From assembly GCA_029261675.1 (NCBI GenBank), contig JAJDBA010000036.1:1-7948 (forward strand): 7,948 bases of DNA, read 5' to 3'. This document shows, in pieces, positions 1 to 7,297 of this stretch. Numbering within the stretch: position 1 is the first letter of the stretch; the number at the start of each line of letters is the position of its first letter. This stretch comes from Nitrospinaceae bacterium (lineage in GTDB: Bacteria > Nitrospinota > Nitrospinia > Nitrospinales > VA-1). The notes beneath the pieces are model-generated. The model was not told the DNA's origin. It was given only the letters and a program-made list of their open reading frames with translations, and did no database searches. A program made the translations under genes and the position numbers.

Positions 1-1
1 G

Positions 2-865
2 GTGAACAATTTATACCCGTTTTCTTCCCACACTCTGGAACTAGATTCCTATAAATACCATTTTATTGATGAAGGGCAGGGGGAAACCCTGCTCATGTTG
101 CATGGCAATCCTACCTGGTCGTTTTATTACAGAAACCTGATTCTTGGGTTTAAACAATCTTATCGATGTGTGGTCCCTGATCATATGGGCATGGGAAAAT
201 CGGATAAGCCGCAAAACTATAATTATACCCTTTCACAGCACATAGATAATCTAGAAGCATTGGTGGATAAACTGGAACTCAACGATATCACCTTGGTCAT
301 TCATGACTGGGGTGGAGCCATTGGTATGGGATTCGCCGTTCGTCATCCACAAAAAATAAAACGGCTGGTGTTATTTAATACGGCTGCATTTTTGTCGGAA
401 AAAATACCGGTGCGACTTAAGTTGTGTCGTGTTCCCGGTTTTGGTGCTATTGCTATTCGTGGGTTTAATGCTTTTGCATTGGCTGCTGTAGATATGGCGT
501 GCAAGAATAAAAAACGCATGACAGATGAAGTCCGTGCAGGATATTTGGCGCCCTATGATAGTTTTGCCAACCGTATTGCGACTCTGCGTTTTGTTCAGGA
601 TATTCCCATAAGTCCCGATGCGCCTAGTTACTCTGTAGTTAAAAATATTGAAGAGAATCTGGAACAATTCAAATCAATTCCTGTAATGATTGCCTGGGGT
701 GCTAAAGATTTTGTGTTCAACGACCACTTCCTGAAAAGATGGCAGAGGATTTTTCCAGACGCAGAAGTTCACCGTGTTCAGGATGCGGGACACTATGTGG
801 TGGAAGACGCTCACGAGCGTATCGTCCCTTGGATGCAGGATTTTTTTCAGAAAAACCCAATTTGA
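2..865 (+). CDS. oleB: alpha/beta-hydrolase, haloalkane dehalogenase fold; probable OleB beta-lactone decarboxylase
   Basis: A 287-residue alpha/beta-hydrolase. In the OleABCD pathway OleB is known to decarboxylate the beta-lactone made by OleC to a long-chain cis-olefin plus CO2. Seen here: an HGNPTWSFYYR oxyanion-hole segment (residues 34-44), the nucleophile motif HDWGG (Asp102), a candidate acid Asp236 in WGAKDFVF, and the catalytic base His264 in DAGHYV. Asn36 and Trp103 match the leaving-group-binding pair of haloalkane dehalogenases. The stretch RGFNAFALAA and the block YLAPYDSFANRIATLRFVQD (181-200) are what I recall as typical of OleB rather than true dehalogenases. The start is a GTG at base 2, one base from the window edge, so its Shine-Dalgarno cannot be seen and a start further upstream is possible, although the length fits the family. 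oleA, oleC and oleD are not in the window; if present they would probably lie upstream. Alternatives are a real haloalkane dehalogenase or another esterase of the fold. Hydrolase fold is near certain; the OleB call is moderately sure. Confidence 0.7.
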   Translation: MNNLYPFSSHTLELDSYKYHFIDEGQGETLLMLHGNPTWSFYYRNLILGFKQSYRCVVPDHMGMGKSDKPQNYNYTLSQHIDNLEALVDKLELNDITLVIHDWGGAIGMGFAVRHPQKIKRLVLFNTAAFLSEKIPVRLKLCRVPGFGAIAIRGFNAFALAAVDMACKNKKRMTDEVRAGYLAPYDSFANRIATLRFVQDIPISPDAPSYSVVKNIEENLEQFKSIPVMIAWGAKDFVFNDHFLKRWQRIFPDAEVHRVQDAGHYVVEDAHERIVPWMQDFFQKNPI

Positions 866-880
866 ATATAAAAAAAATTT

Positions 881-2338
881 CTATCCAATGACCAAATTTC
901 TTCCTGAATCCTTAGCTTCATAGAGGTTTTCGTCTGCAATTTTTAAGCAACTATCGAGGGAGTCTGAGCCGCGCCCGTATTGACTAACACCAAAACTCAT
1001 GGTTATAGGAATTTCATATCCCTTATGTTCCAGTTCAACAGTTTCGATCTCTTTACGAAATTTTTCTGCCATAGATTTTCCATCTTCTATTTCTGTTTCC
1101 GGTAAGAGGACTAAAAATTCCTCTCCTCCCCAACGAGCCACCACATCGTGTTTTCGACGGCCACTTTTAAATATATCGCCCATCTTCTCTAGAATAAAAT
1201 CCCCTGCGTCGTGACCGTGTGTATCGTTAACATGTTTAAAGTGATCTATATCGCATAATATAATACTGAAGGGTGTATTTGTTTGATGAAAACGTGAGAT
1301 CTCATTTTCTATCAATTCGATAGCTCCTCTGCGATTGAGAAGATTCGTTAGAGGATCTGTTTTAGATGAAACTTCTAACTGTTCCTTAAGTTCCATCAAT
1401 TCGTTGATAAGCAGATCTTTCTTTTCAGAAAGATCTTTCAGTTCCTCGATCATAGTTTGCCTTTCAATGAAGCTTTTTCTGAAGACAAGTTGGTTGTGGA
1501 CCCGATGCATTATTTCTTGTTTTTCAAAAGGCTTAGCAATGTAGTCCACTGCTCCTAGAGATAAACCTTTAATGATATCCTTTGTTTCAGTTAAAGAGGT
1601 GATAAATATGATGGGGATGTGGCTAAATTTCTTATCAGCTTTAATTGTTTTACAGGTTTCATAGCCATCCATTCCGGCCATAGTAATATCTAACAAAATC
1701 AAATCTGGGAGATCGGAAAGAAGAGATTTTAAGGCCCCTTCTCCACTAATAGACTCTGTAATTTTTAATTTTAATCCAGACAAAACTTCCCGAATGATTA
1801 GCAGATTTGCGTGGGAGTCATCGACAATTAGGACTTTCATCCCAGAAACATTTTGAAGATTTTCGTCGAAGCTAACTTGAGTCGTTTCATCATCAGGTTG
1901 GGTAGAAAATGCGGCTTCTCCCTTTAGATTTTGTGAAAAAATCTTATTAAGATAAGTCTCAAAATTTTTAGCGACAAAGGGTTTTGAAATATAACCGTTT
2001 GCTCCTTTACCTATAGCTTGGTTTTTATGATCTATTCCTTTTTCTCCACTAATAAACAGAAAGGGTGTTTTTTGTAATTTTTCATTGCTGCTATTCCGGA
2101 TTTTTTCCAAGAATTCGATTCCATTTAGATTGGAAGACATCCACATATTGGATGTGATGAGATTGAAATTATCTTTTTCCAAAATTTGTAATGCGTCATC
2201 CGGATTACCACACTCTTTTATAAAATCGTTGCTAAAACCAATACTGATAAAAATATCTTTAATTATTTTTCTAACCGTTTTGGAATCATCTACCAGTAAA
2301 ACAGTGTGGCTTTGAAATTGATTAGATGCATCTGCCAT
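881..2338 (-). CDS. REC-REC-GGDEF response regulator, diguanylate cyclase
   Basis: A 485-residue cytoplasmic protein expected to make cyclic di-GMP from two GTP. Receiver 1 covers about residues 11-135: acidic pair Asp17/Asp18, Ser97 and Lys119 are present, but the phosphoacceptor position is Asn64 (ITSNMWMSSNLNG, where the usual form is SDxxMPxxDG). Receiver 2 covers about 167-287 and is complete: Asp173/Asp174, phosphoacceptor Asp217 in LLDITMAGMDG, Thr247, Lys269. A charged, probably coiled-coil linker (about 288-325) leads into the GGDEF domain (about 326-485), with DxDHFKxxND metal and nucleotide residues (Asp363, Asn371, Asp372), the active GGEEF signature at 404-408, and RKHD at 395-398 as the RxxD product-inhibition site. 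The layout is that of PleD, but in PleD the second receiver is the inactive adaptor. The ATG at 2338 is preceded by GAGAG at 2347-2351, eight bases upstream. It converges on the hydrolase gene with a 15-base gap. No partner histidine kinase or effector is in the window. Confidence 0.95.
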   Translation of the reverse strand: MADASNQFQSHTVLLVDDSKTVRKIIKDIFISIGFSNDFIKECGNPDDALQILEKDNFNLITSNMWMSSNLNGIEFLEKIRNSSNEKLQKTPFLFISGEKGIDHKNQAIGKGANGYISKPFVAKNFETYLNKIFSQNLKGEAAFSTQPDDETTQVSFDENLQNVSGMKVLIVDDSHANLLIIREVLSGLKLKITESISGEGALKSLLSDLPDLILLDITMAGMDGYETCKTIKADKKFSHIPIIFITSLTETKDIIKGLSLGAVDYIAKPFEKQEIMHRVHNQLVFRKSFIERQTMIEELKDLSEKKDLLINELMELKEQLEVSSKTDPLTNLLNRRGAIELIENEISRFHQTNTPFSIILCDIDHFKHVNDTHGHDAGDFILEKMGDIFKSGRRKHDVVARWGGEEFLVLLPETEIEDGKSMAEKFRKEIETVELEHKGYEIPITMSFGVSQYGRGSDSLDSCLKIADENLYEAKDSGRNLVIG

Positions 2339-2405
2339 GTTGATATCTCTCTGTTTTGTTATGGCCCTATTAGCACCATATATTGTGGAAATTGCCTATT
2401 TAGGT

Positions 2406-2434
2406 ATGAGTCCACCGAAATCACAGAATGTCAA
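2406..2434 (-). promoter_or_regulatory. tentative promoter for the diguanylate cyclase gene
   Basis: On the minus strand a perfect TTGACA (2434-2429) lies about 95 bases before the start codon of the REC-REC-GGDEF gene. At 17 bases spacing the -10 would be ACTCAT (2411-2406), which matches only three of six consensus positions, so only the -35 half is convincing. I see no better element in the 248-base spacer 2339-2586; the rest of that spacer holds only the ahcY terminator. Confidence 0.25.
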
Positions 2435-2533
2435 TAGTTTTCAATTTCAGAATTAATCGGGGAAGATATTTAATACATGAAAAGCTTTAAATTCGGGGAT
2501 ATTGTATAGAGGTTTAGAGCAAGCGGAGAGGGT

Positions 2534-2573
2534 AATAAAAAAGCCGACCTCCCCAATGAGAAGGTCGGCTTTT
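2534..2573 (-). terminator. intrinsic terminator of ahcY
   Basis: A 12-base-pair perfect stem (arms 2539-2550 and 2562-2573; core AAGCCGACCT paired with AGGTCGGCTT) encloses an 11-base loop. Read on the minus strand it begins 14 bases after the ahcY stop and runs into T6-A-T-T (2542-2534), the classic rho-independent form. On the plus strand the trailing T run is shorter (TTTTATT) and no plus-strand gene ends here, so I assign it to ahcY. It also insulates the downstream diguanylate cyclase gene, which therefore needs its own promoter. Confidence 0.92.
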
Positions 2574-2586
2574 ATTGATTAGCAGA

Positions 2587-3894
2587 TTAATATCGGTAAT
2601 GCTCCGGCTTGTAAGGACCATCTTTGGGGACATTTAGATAGCTCGCTTGTTTATCAGAAAGCACTGTTAGTTTCACCCCCAATTTATCCAAGTGTAATCT
2701 TGCGACTTCTTCATCCAGGATTTTTGGTAATGTGTAAACTCCGACTTCGTATTTCTTATTGTACAATTCAATTTGAGCCAATACCTGATTGGTAAATGAG
2801 TTGGACATTACGAATGAAGGATGCCCTGTGGCACAACCAAGGTTTACTAGACGCCCTTCAGCCAACATAACAATACTGTGACCATCAGGAAAGGTGTATT
2901 TGTCAACCTGTGGCTTGATAACGTCTTTAACAATACCTGGGAAATTATTCAAAGCTTCCACTTGAATTTCAATATCGAAATGGCCGATATTACAAACAAT
3001 CGCATCGTTCTTCATTTTTTCCATATGTTCGATGCAAACAATGTCAGCGCAACCTGTCGTGGTTACAAAAATATCCCCTTCTTTAACAGCTTCTTCCATC
3101 GTAGTGACTTCATAACCTTCCATCGCTGCTTGCAAGGCGCAAATGGGGTCGATTTCAGTCACAATAACTCTCGCACCCAGACCGCGCATGGAGTCTGCAC
3201 AACCTTTTCCAACATCACCAAAGCCAGCAACCACAACCACTTTTCCGGCAATCATGATATCAGTGGCGCGTTTGATTCCGTCTGCCAGTGACTCGCGACA
3301 ACCATACAGATTATCGAATTTGGATTTAGTCACAGAATCGTTGACATTCATCGCCGGTAGTTTGAGAGTGTTTTTCTCAATCATTTTGTAGAGATTGTGA
3401 ACTCCGGTAGTGGTTTCTTCTGTAACACCCTTAATTTCTGCGAGCATTTCAGGGTGTTTTTCATGGACATAGGCCGTCAGGTCGCCGCCATCATCGAGAA
3501 TCATATTGGGTCCTTGGTCATTATCAAATAACAGGGTTTGACCCGTACACCACCAATATTCTTCCTCTGTTTCTTCTTTCCATGCAAATACTGGGATTCC
3601 TGCTTTGGCGATTGCGGCTGCAGCATGGTCTTGAGTTGAGAAGATATTACAGGATGCCCAGCGAACTTCTGCGCCAAGAGAAATGAGAGTCTCGATTAAA
3701 ACAGCGGTTTGAATGGTCATATGCAATGACCCAGCAATACGCGCTCCTTTCAAAGGTTTCTCGGAGCCATATTTCGTCCGCAAGGCCATAAGACCCGGCA
3801 TTTCATTTTGTGCCAGTATAATTTCTTTTCGTCCCCAATCGGCCAAAGAGAGATCTTTTACTTTGAATTTTTCAGAGACAGCAGTGGTTGACAT
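2587..3894 (-). CDS. ahcY: S-adenosyl-L-homocysteine hydrolase (adenosylhomocysteinase)
   Basis: A 435-residue, NAD-dependent cytoplasmic enzyme that splits S-adenosylhomocysteine into homocysteine and adenosine, removing the inhibitory product of SAM-dependent methylation. Conserved landmarks: LHMTIQTAVLIETL (His58), NIFSTQDHAAAA, LDDGGD (Asp135), TEETTTGVHNLYK (Glu160), the catalytic block VTKSKFDNLYGCRES (Lys190, Asp194, Asn195), the Rossmann NAD loop GFGDVGKG (224-231), NIGHFD, and a C-terminus ending KPEHYRY (Lys429 and Tyr433 reach the neighbouring subunit's NAD in known tetramers). It appears full length. It lacks the roughly 40-residue insertion many bacterial homologues have between the LDDGGD and TEETTTG blocks, so it is the compact form. 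The ATG is supported by AGGAG at 3905-3901, six bases upstream. It is a single-gene unit closed by a strong terminator, and no metK or metE-type partner is adjacent. I found no SAH riboswitch in its 5' region. Confidence 0.98.
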   Translation of the reverse strand: MSTTAVSEKFKVKDLSLADWGRKEIILAQNEMPGLMALRTKYGSEKPLKGARIAGSLHMTIQTAVLIETLISLGAEVRWASCNIFSTQDHAAAAIAKAGIPVFAWKEETEEEYWWCTGQTLLFDNDQGPNMILDDGGDLTAYVHEKHPEMLAEIKGVTEETTTGVHNLYKMIEKNTLKLPAMNVNDSVTKSKFDNLYGCRESLADGIKRATDIMIAGKVVVVAGFGDVGKGCADSMRGLGARVIVTEIDPICALQAAMEGYEVTTMEEAVKEGDIFVTTTGCADIVCIEHMEKMKNDAIVCNIGHFDIEIQVEALNNFPGIVKDVIKPQVDKYTFPDGHSIVMLAEGRLVNLGCATGHPSFVMSNSFTNQVLAQIELYNKKYEVGVYTLPKILDEEVARLHLDKLGVKLTVLSDKQASYLNVPKDGPYKPEHYRY

Positions 3895-4028
3895 GTAATG
3901 CTCCTAATTATTGGTTATTATGATAATTGAAAAAATATGGATTTTAAAAAATCAAAAAATCTATAGAATAATTCGAGTTTTATGTGCTTGGGGTTACATC
4001 CTGAAGGACTATATGGATATCCCATGGC

Positions 4029-4057
4029 TTGAAATTTAGATATATATCGAATAGATA
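4029..4057 (+). promoter_or_regulatory. weak candidate promoter for spoVG-family gene
   Basis: TTGAAA at 4029-4034 is separated by 17 bases from TAGATA at 4052-4057. The -35 matches the consensus in five of six positions, the -10 in only three. Transcription from here would give a leader of about 70 bases containing the paired segments at 4082-4125. The whole 239-base ahcY/spoVG spacer is AT-rich, so chance matches are expected. I could not identify a convincing opposing ahcY promoter. Confidence 0.25.
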
Positions 4058-4081
4058 CGCTTACCAGTTTAGCAGATTATC

Positions 4082-4125
4082 CCTGTAGGTCAACCCGAAC
4101 GGCTGATATACAGGTTACAAACCTG
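4082..4125 (+). promoter_or_regulatory. spoVG leader with two mutually exclusive pairings
   Basis: CAGGTT-ACA-AACCTG (4111-4125) is a six-base-pair hairpin with a three-base loop ending eight bases before the spoVG ATG, where a Shine-Dalgarno would normally sit. The left arm overlaps TACAGG (4109-4114), which can instead pair perfectly with CCTGTA at 4082-4087. The two pairings cannot form together. No known riboswitch or RNA family is recognised. Function as an RNA switch is inference; what is seen is only the complementarity and the missing Shine-Dalgarno. Confidence 0.35.
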
Positions 4126-4133
4126 CAACAAAT

Positions 4134-4394
4134 ATGAATATTACTGCTGTTAAAATCTATCCCTTTGATACGGGTAATGTGCAAAGCTCCTTGAGGGCTT
4201 ATGCCGATGTGACTCTGGACGATTTTCTTGTTATTAAAGGTTTTCGAATATTAGTTGGTAAATCCAGCGGACTGTTTGTTGGGATGCCCTCTAAAAAAGG
4301 CAAAGATGGAAAATATTATGACCAGATAGAGTTTAAGGAAAACGCCTCTATTTTACGAGACCGTATTTTAGAAGCCTATGCAAAATTTTCCTGA
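4134..4394 (+). CDS. spoVG: SpoVG-family nucleic-acid-binding regulator
   Basis: An 86-residue protein of the SpoVG family. Family members are small site-specific DNA/RNA-binding regulators, first described in Bacillus sporulation and septation but also present in non-sporulating bacteria such as Borrelia and many proteobacterium-like lineages. Seen here: the N-terminal strand MNITAVKIYPFD, the central LRAYADVTLDDFLVIKGFRI (20-39; the family pattern is A.xTLDxxFVVxxIRV), then GLFVGMPSKKGKDGKYYDQIEF (46-67), close to the family GLFVAMPSKxxxDGxxxDxxxP signature, and a C-terminal helix ASILRDRILEAY. The common HP(I/L) after the signature is replaced by EFKEN. Length is normal for the short form. 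The ATG at 4134 is the only plausible start, since an in-frame stop lies at 4104-4106, yet no Shine-Dalgarno precedes it and a hairpin occupies that place. It is divergent from ahcY and convergent with the sigma-54 activator. Sporulation is not implied. Confidence 0.9.
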   Translation: MNITAVKIYPFDTGNVQSSLRAYADVTLDDFLVIKGFRILVGKSSGLFVGMPSKKGKDGKYYDQIEFKENASILRDRILEAYAKFS

Positions 4395-4423
4395 AATTTT
4401 ATATAAATATTAAATGGTGTCAG

Positions 4424-4442
4424 ATAGGGTGGGGCACCCTAT
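4424..4442. terminator. hairpin between convergent genes, possible 3' end signal
   Basis: A perfect eight-base-pair stem ATAGGGTG / CACCCTAT (4424-4431 and 4435-4442) with a three-base GGG loop on the plus strand. It is 29 bases past the spoVG stop and five bases past the stop of the leftward activator gene. Neither strand has a T run directly after the stem, so it is not a textbook intrinsic terminator. It may act as a bidirectional end-stabilising or weak terminator structure for the two converging transcripts. Confidence 0.5.
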
Positions 4443-4447
4443 GCGGC

Positions 4448-7222
4448 TTAATTTGCAGATATTTTAACGGTCTTGTAAAGAAAGTTTTTAAAACTGAGAA
4501 ACTTTTTTCTTTCATTTGTTTCTATGTGATTGCGGTCTTTACAGGCGCGAAGTTTAACTGCGAGTCCTGGCAGGTTCGTCTGATAGCGTTCTTTTGCCGC
4601 GAGGATCAAGGACTTGGCTGTATCGCGAGTCATAAGACTATTTTTAAAAGGCTGATGAATGTCTGACCAGAAGTCTGCTTCGCCATTGTCAAACTGGTCA
4701 AGAAGAGTTTCTATGAAGACATGAGGGTTGGGTTCATTAGTTGAGGGTTCTGTGTTGCAGGCGGCTCTGATTTCTTCTTTTGTGATAATGGAACTTTTTC
4801 TGAATAACATAGCGCGCAAAAGAATGTTTTTCAATTCTCGTACATTGCCACGATAATGGTGTTGTTTGAGATAGTCGATGGCAGAGGCATCCAACTGTGG
4901 TGGGTTTTCACTGCCTTCTTGCTTATAACTGTTGAATAGAATTCCCAGGAAATGGGTAGCAAGGTCTTCAATGTCTTCCAAACGATCATTCAATCGTGGT
5001 ATTTGAAAGCTTAGTGCGCTCAGGCGGTGGTAAAGATCTTCCCGAAACCTTCCGGCCTTGATTTCCTCTTGTAAATCTTTATTGGTAGCTGCGACCAAAA
5101 ATATTCTTGAGTAACGCGGCTGATTTTCGCCTAGACGCATGAAAACCCCTGTGTCCAAGAACCGGAGGAGTTGCACCTGTGTCTTCGGATCGGCATCGCC
5201 GATTTCATCAAGAAAAACGATGCCAGCATTCGCTTCTTCCAATATACCCTGCCTGTTAAATTCGGCTCCGGTATAAGCACCCTTTTTGTGACCAAACAAT
5301 TCGCTATAAGTTAGCTCGCCGCTATACGCAGCGATATTGGTTTTTCTTAAGGGTAGCTTAAAGTTTGCGCCTTTTTCTTTCTGAAAAATTTCATTCAGAT
5401 GCGAGTATATATTGTTAAAAAAGAATTCCTTTCCTGATCCGGTTTGACCTTGGATCAAGAGGCAGGGTAGGCCGGTGACTGTTTCCTGTGATTGTCGTTT
5501 CTCCCAATTCAGCATACGGTTGCAAATAGACTCGACCACCGTATGTATTTGATGCACGAGAGAATGAACATTTTGACTTTTGCCTATGACGTTACCAAAA
5601 TGGTAGGAGGAAACTTTCGGGTCTCTGTATTCAATATCCTGACGCAGTTGGACGATTTCCTGCTTTAGAGTTTCAATTTGTTTTAGGTTGTATACTTTTG
5701 AACTGATCAGGCTGGAAATAATCTGCAAAATTCTCTGATGTTCTTGAGTGAAAAAATATTTTCGAAAACTATCCTGATTGATAACACCGAGAACGTAATT
5801 GCCGTGAATGATAGGAACCGCCAGCTCCGATTTAATTCGCGGTGAAAGACTTTTATAGAATCCATTCCTTTCATCATCCACATTGGGAACCAGTACCGGG
5901 CGTGCGGTATGGGCAACATAACCGTTTAGGGAGCGTTGGTCTTGCGGGACTTCTTCGCCACCTATGGGGAGTGGTGGGATTTTACTTTTCATCCAGCCTT
6001 GAGATTTTGCACCTATCAACTGTCCCGTTTCATTTTCGACTACCAACCAGGGTCTACCATCCATAATTTGAGATATTGAAACGGTTCCTGAATCAGCACC
6101 AATTAGCTCCGATGTCTTAGCCAGAATATTTTGTAAGAAAGGTTGTAGAGTGTCTGATGTATCTGACAATAGTTCTTCAATTTCACTTAACACTTCTATT
6201 TCGATATGTTCTGGGTTTTCCTCCAAAATCAGTTTTTCGACCATGGAAGCGTGGTTTTCTAGAAGACGTTGTTCAAAGACGGTGAATTGATGCGGCGTGT
6301 TGGTGTAATAATTTGCAACGCAAATCAATTGCCCGGATTCCTTTTTTATTTTTGGAACTTGATATAAAGAGACAAGGTCTATTTGTCGCGCCACTGACTT
6401 TCGGCTGAAACTTTTGCTCATCACGTCTTCTATATAGACCGCTTTTTGTTGAGGATCTTTAGCCATCAGTCCAGTCGATTTGTCAAAGACGACAATGTTG
6501 CTGATCAGGTTTTGTTTGTGAATATTGATTTGTTCGCGATTGTTATAAATCAAAGCGTCTTCTTGATTTTCTGAAAATGCAGCCAAAATTTCTACGCTAT
6601 CACTGGGTTTCTTGGTGGGTACCCAGACGGAAGCCAAAGTTAATTTGTCTATAAGCTGTACGGCAGATCGCATCATTCTCCAAGCCGCCTCTTTTTTTCT
6701 TGCTAGGTCCAGGTGACGAGAAAAAGATATCTTTTGGTGAAAACGTTTTGCACGATCCAGAACGGCACTTATTTCAGAAAGGAAATCAGCAACATCTTTG
6801 ATTTGCTCTTCATCGAGAAACTCACCCTCCTTTCCCCAATCCAAACTGAGGGTACCGATGGGGCGGAACTGATGCGTGATGGGAAAAACCGCTGTGGCTT
6901 TGATTTCTGAAAGTTTTTCGAAGGGATTTTGCACTTTAGCGAACCCGTCTGGTAATTTCCAGGATAGGACCACTTCATTATTCAAGAATGCCTGGGAGAT
7001 GACTGATGCTTCTGGCGAGATGAATTTAGTGTCAGGTTCAGGGCGATTTTGACCAGTTACATACTGGCAAACCAACATTCCTTCATACAAATCTTCGAGA
7101 TTGACCCGTACCATTTTACAGTCATAGCGCTCTTTTAGCTGTGACCCAATAAGGTGAAGGATCTCAAATAGGCTCTCTTTGCCCAGTTTTAAGATGTGAT
7201 TTTTAAGTTTCTGTAAGGCCAT
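4448..7222 (-). CDS. sigma-54-dependent transcriptional activator with GAF sensory domains, likely flagellar regulator
   Basis: A 924-residue bacterial enhancer-binding protein. Residues about 15-160, 185-335 and 345-510 look like three successive GAF-type sensory domains (the third, with LNGYVAHTARPVLVPNV and ELAVPI, is clearest), followed by a short coiled coil (510-532). The AAA+ core (about 543-765) has Walker A GQTGSGKE (592-599), the sigma-54 contact loop as ELFGHKKGAYTGA (GAYTGA 648-653, Tyr for the usual Phe), Walker B GIVFLDEIGD (667-676), arginine fingers in GRFREDLYHRL (Arg727, Arg733) and sensor II GNVREL (Arg795). About 15 extra residues precede Walker A compared with typical members. 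The C-terminus (about 865-924) has helices resembling a Fis-type helix-turn-helix (YQTNLPGLAVKLRA, then KKFLSFKNFLYKT), but with a charged insertion between them. There is no receiver domain, so the input is probably a ligand rather than a kinase. The ATG at 7222 has no Shine-Dalgarno; no other ATG, GTG or TTG lies upstream before the stop at 7271-7273. It is divergent from flgB, which carries a sigma-54 promoter. Confidence 0.95.
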   Translation of the reverse strand: MALQKLKNHILKLGKESLFEILHLIGSQLKERYDCKMVRVNLEDLYEGMLVCQYVTGQNRPEPDTKFISPEASVISQAFLNNEVVLSWKLPDGFAKVQNPFEKLSEIKATAVFPITHQFRPIGTLSLDWGKEGEFLDEEQIKDVADFLSEISAVLDRAKRFHQKISFSRHLDLARKKEAAWRMMRSAVQLIDKLTLASVWVPTKKPSDSVEILAAFSENQEDALIYNNREQINIHKQNLISNIVVFDKSTGLMAKDPQQKAVYIEDVMSKSFSRKSVARQIDLVSLYQVPKIKKESGQLICVANYYTNTPHQFTVFEQRLLENHASMVEKLILEENPEHIEIEVLSEIEELLSDTSDTLQPFLQNILAKTSELIGADSGTVSISQIMDGRPWLVVENETGQLIGAKSQGWMKSKIPPLPIGGEEVPQDQRSLNGYVAHTARPVLVPNVDDERNGFYKSLSPRIKSELAVPIIHGNYVLGVINQDSFRKYFFTQEHQRILQIISSLISSKVYNLKQIETLKQEIVQLRQDIEYRDPKVSSYHFGNVIGKSQNVHSLVHQIHTVVESICNRMLNWEKRQSQETVTGLPCLLIQGQTGSGKEFFFNNIYSHLNEIFQKEKGANFKLPLRKTNIAAYSGELTYSELFGHKKGAYTGAEFNRQGILEEANAGIVFLDEIGDADPKTQVQLLRFLDTGVFMRLGENQPRYSRIFLVAATNKDLQEEIKAGRFREDLYHRLSALSFQIPRLNDRLEDIEDLATHFLGILFNSYKQEGSENPPQLDASAIDYLKQHHYRGNVRELKNILLRAMLFRKSSIITKEEIRAACNTEPSTNEPNPHVFIETLLDQFDNGEADFWSDIHQPFKNSLMTRDTAKSLILAAKERYQTNLPGLAVKLRACKDRNHIETNERKKFLSFKNFLYKTVKISAN

Positions 7223-7297
7223 ATTATAATAATTGAGTAAATAAATAACACAGTGAAGATATTGAGTATACTATATTTAGATAGTTAGAAGAATCGC

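Noticed and set aside
859..898. AATTTG / CAAATT inverted segments between the convergent hydrolase and cyclase genes, as a terminator
   Set aside because: Six weak AT-rich pairs across a 28-base loop, with no T run in the right place; unlikely to fold as a terminator.
2395..2404. CCTATTTAGG near-palindrome upstream of the diguanylate cyclase
   Set aside because: A single short palindrome in AT-rich spacer, with no second copy and no match to an operator I know.
2878..3291. 137-codon open frame on the plus strand
   Set aside because: It lies fully antisense to the highly conserved ahcY, its translation resembles no family, and it has no start signal; it is a shadow frame. The other open frames inside the hydrolase, cyclase, ahcY and activator genes were dropped for the same reason.
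3906..4133. SAH or SAM riboswitch upstream of ahcY
   Set aside because: Read on the minus strand, the 5' region is AT-rich with only short local palindromes. I could not find the GC-rich conserved core of the SAH riboswitch or a four-way SAM-I-type junction.
7223..7228. TATAAT immediately before the activator ATG, as a leaderless promoter
   Set aside because: A -10 box here would start transcription inside codons two to three, past the ATG, and no -35 is found at the right spacing. It is probably chance in AT-rich DNA.
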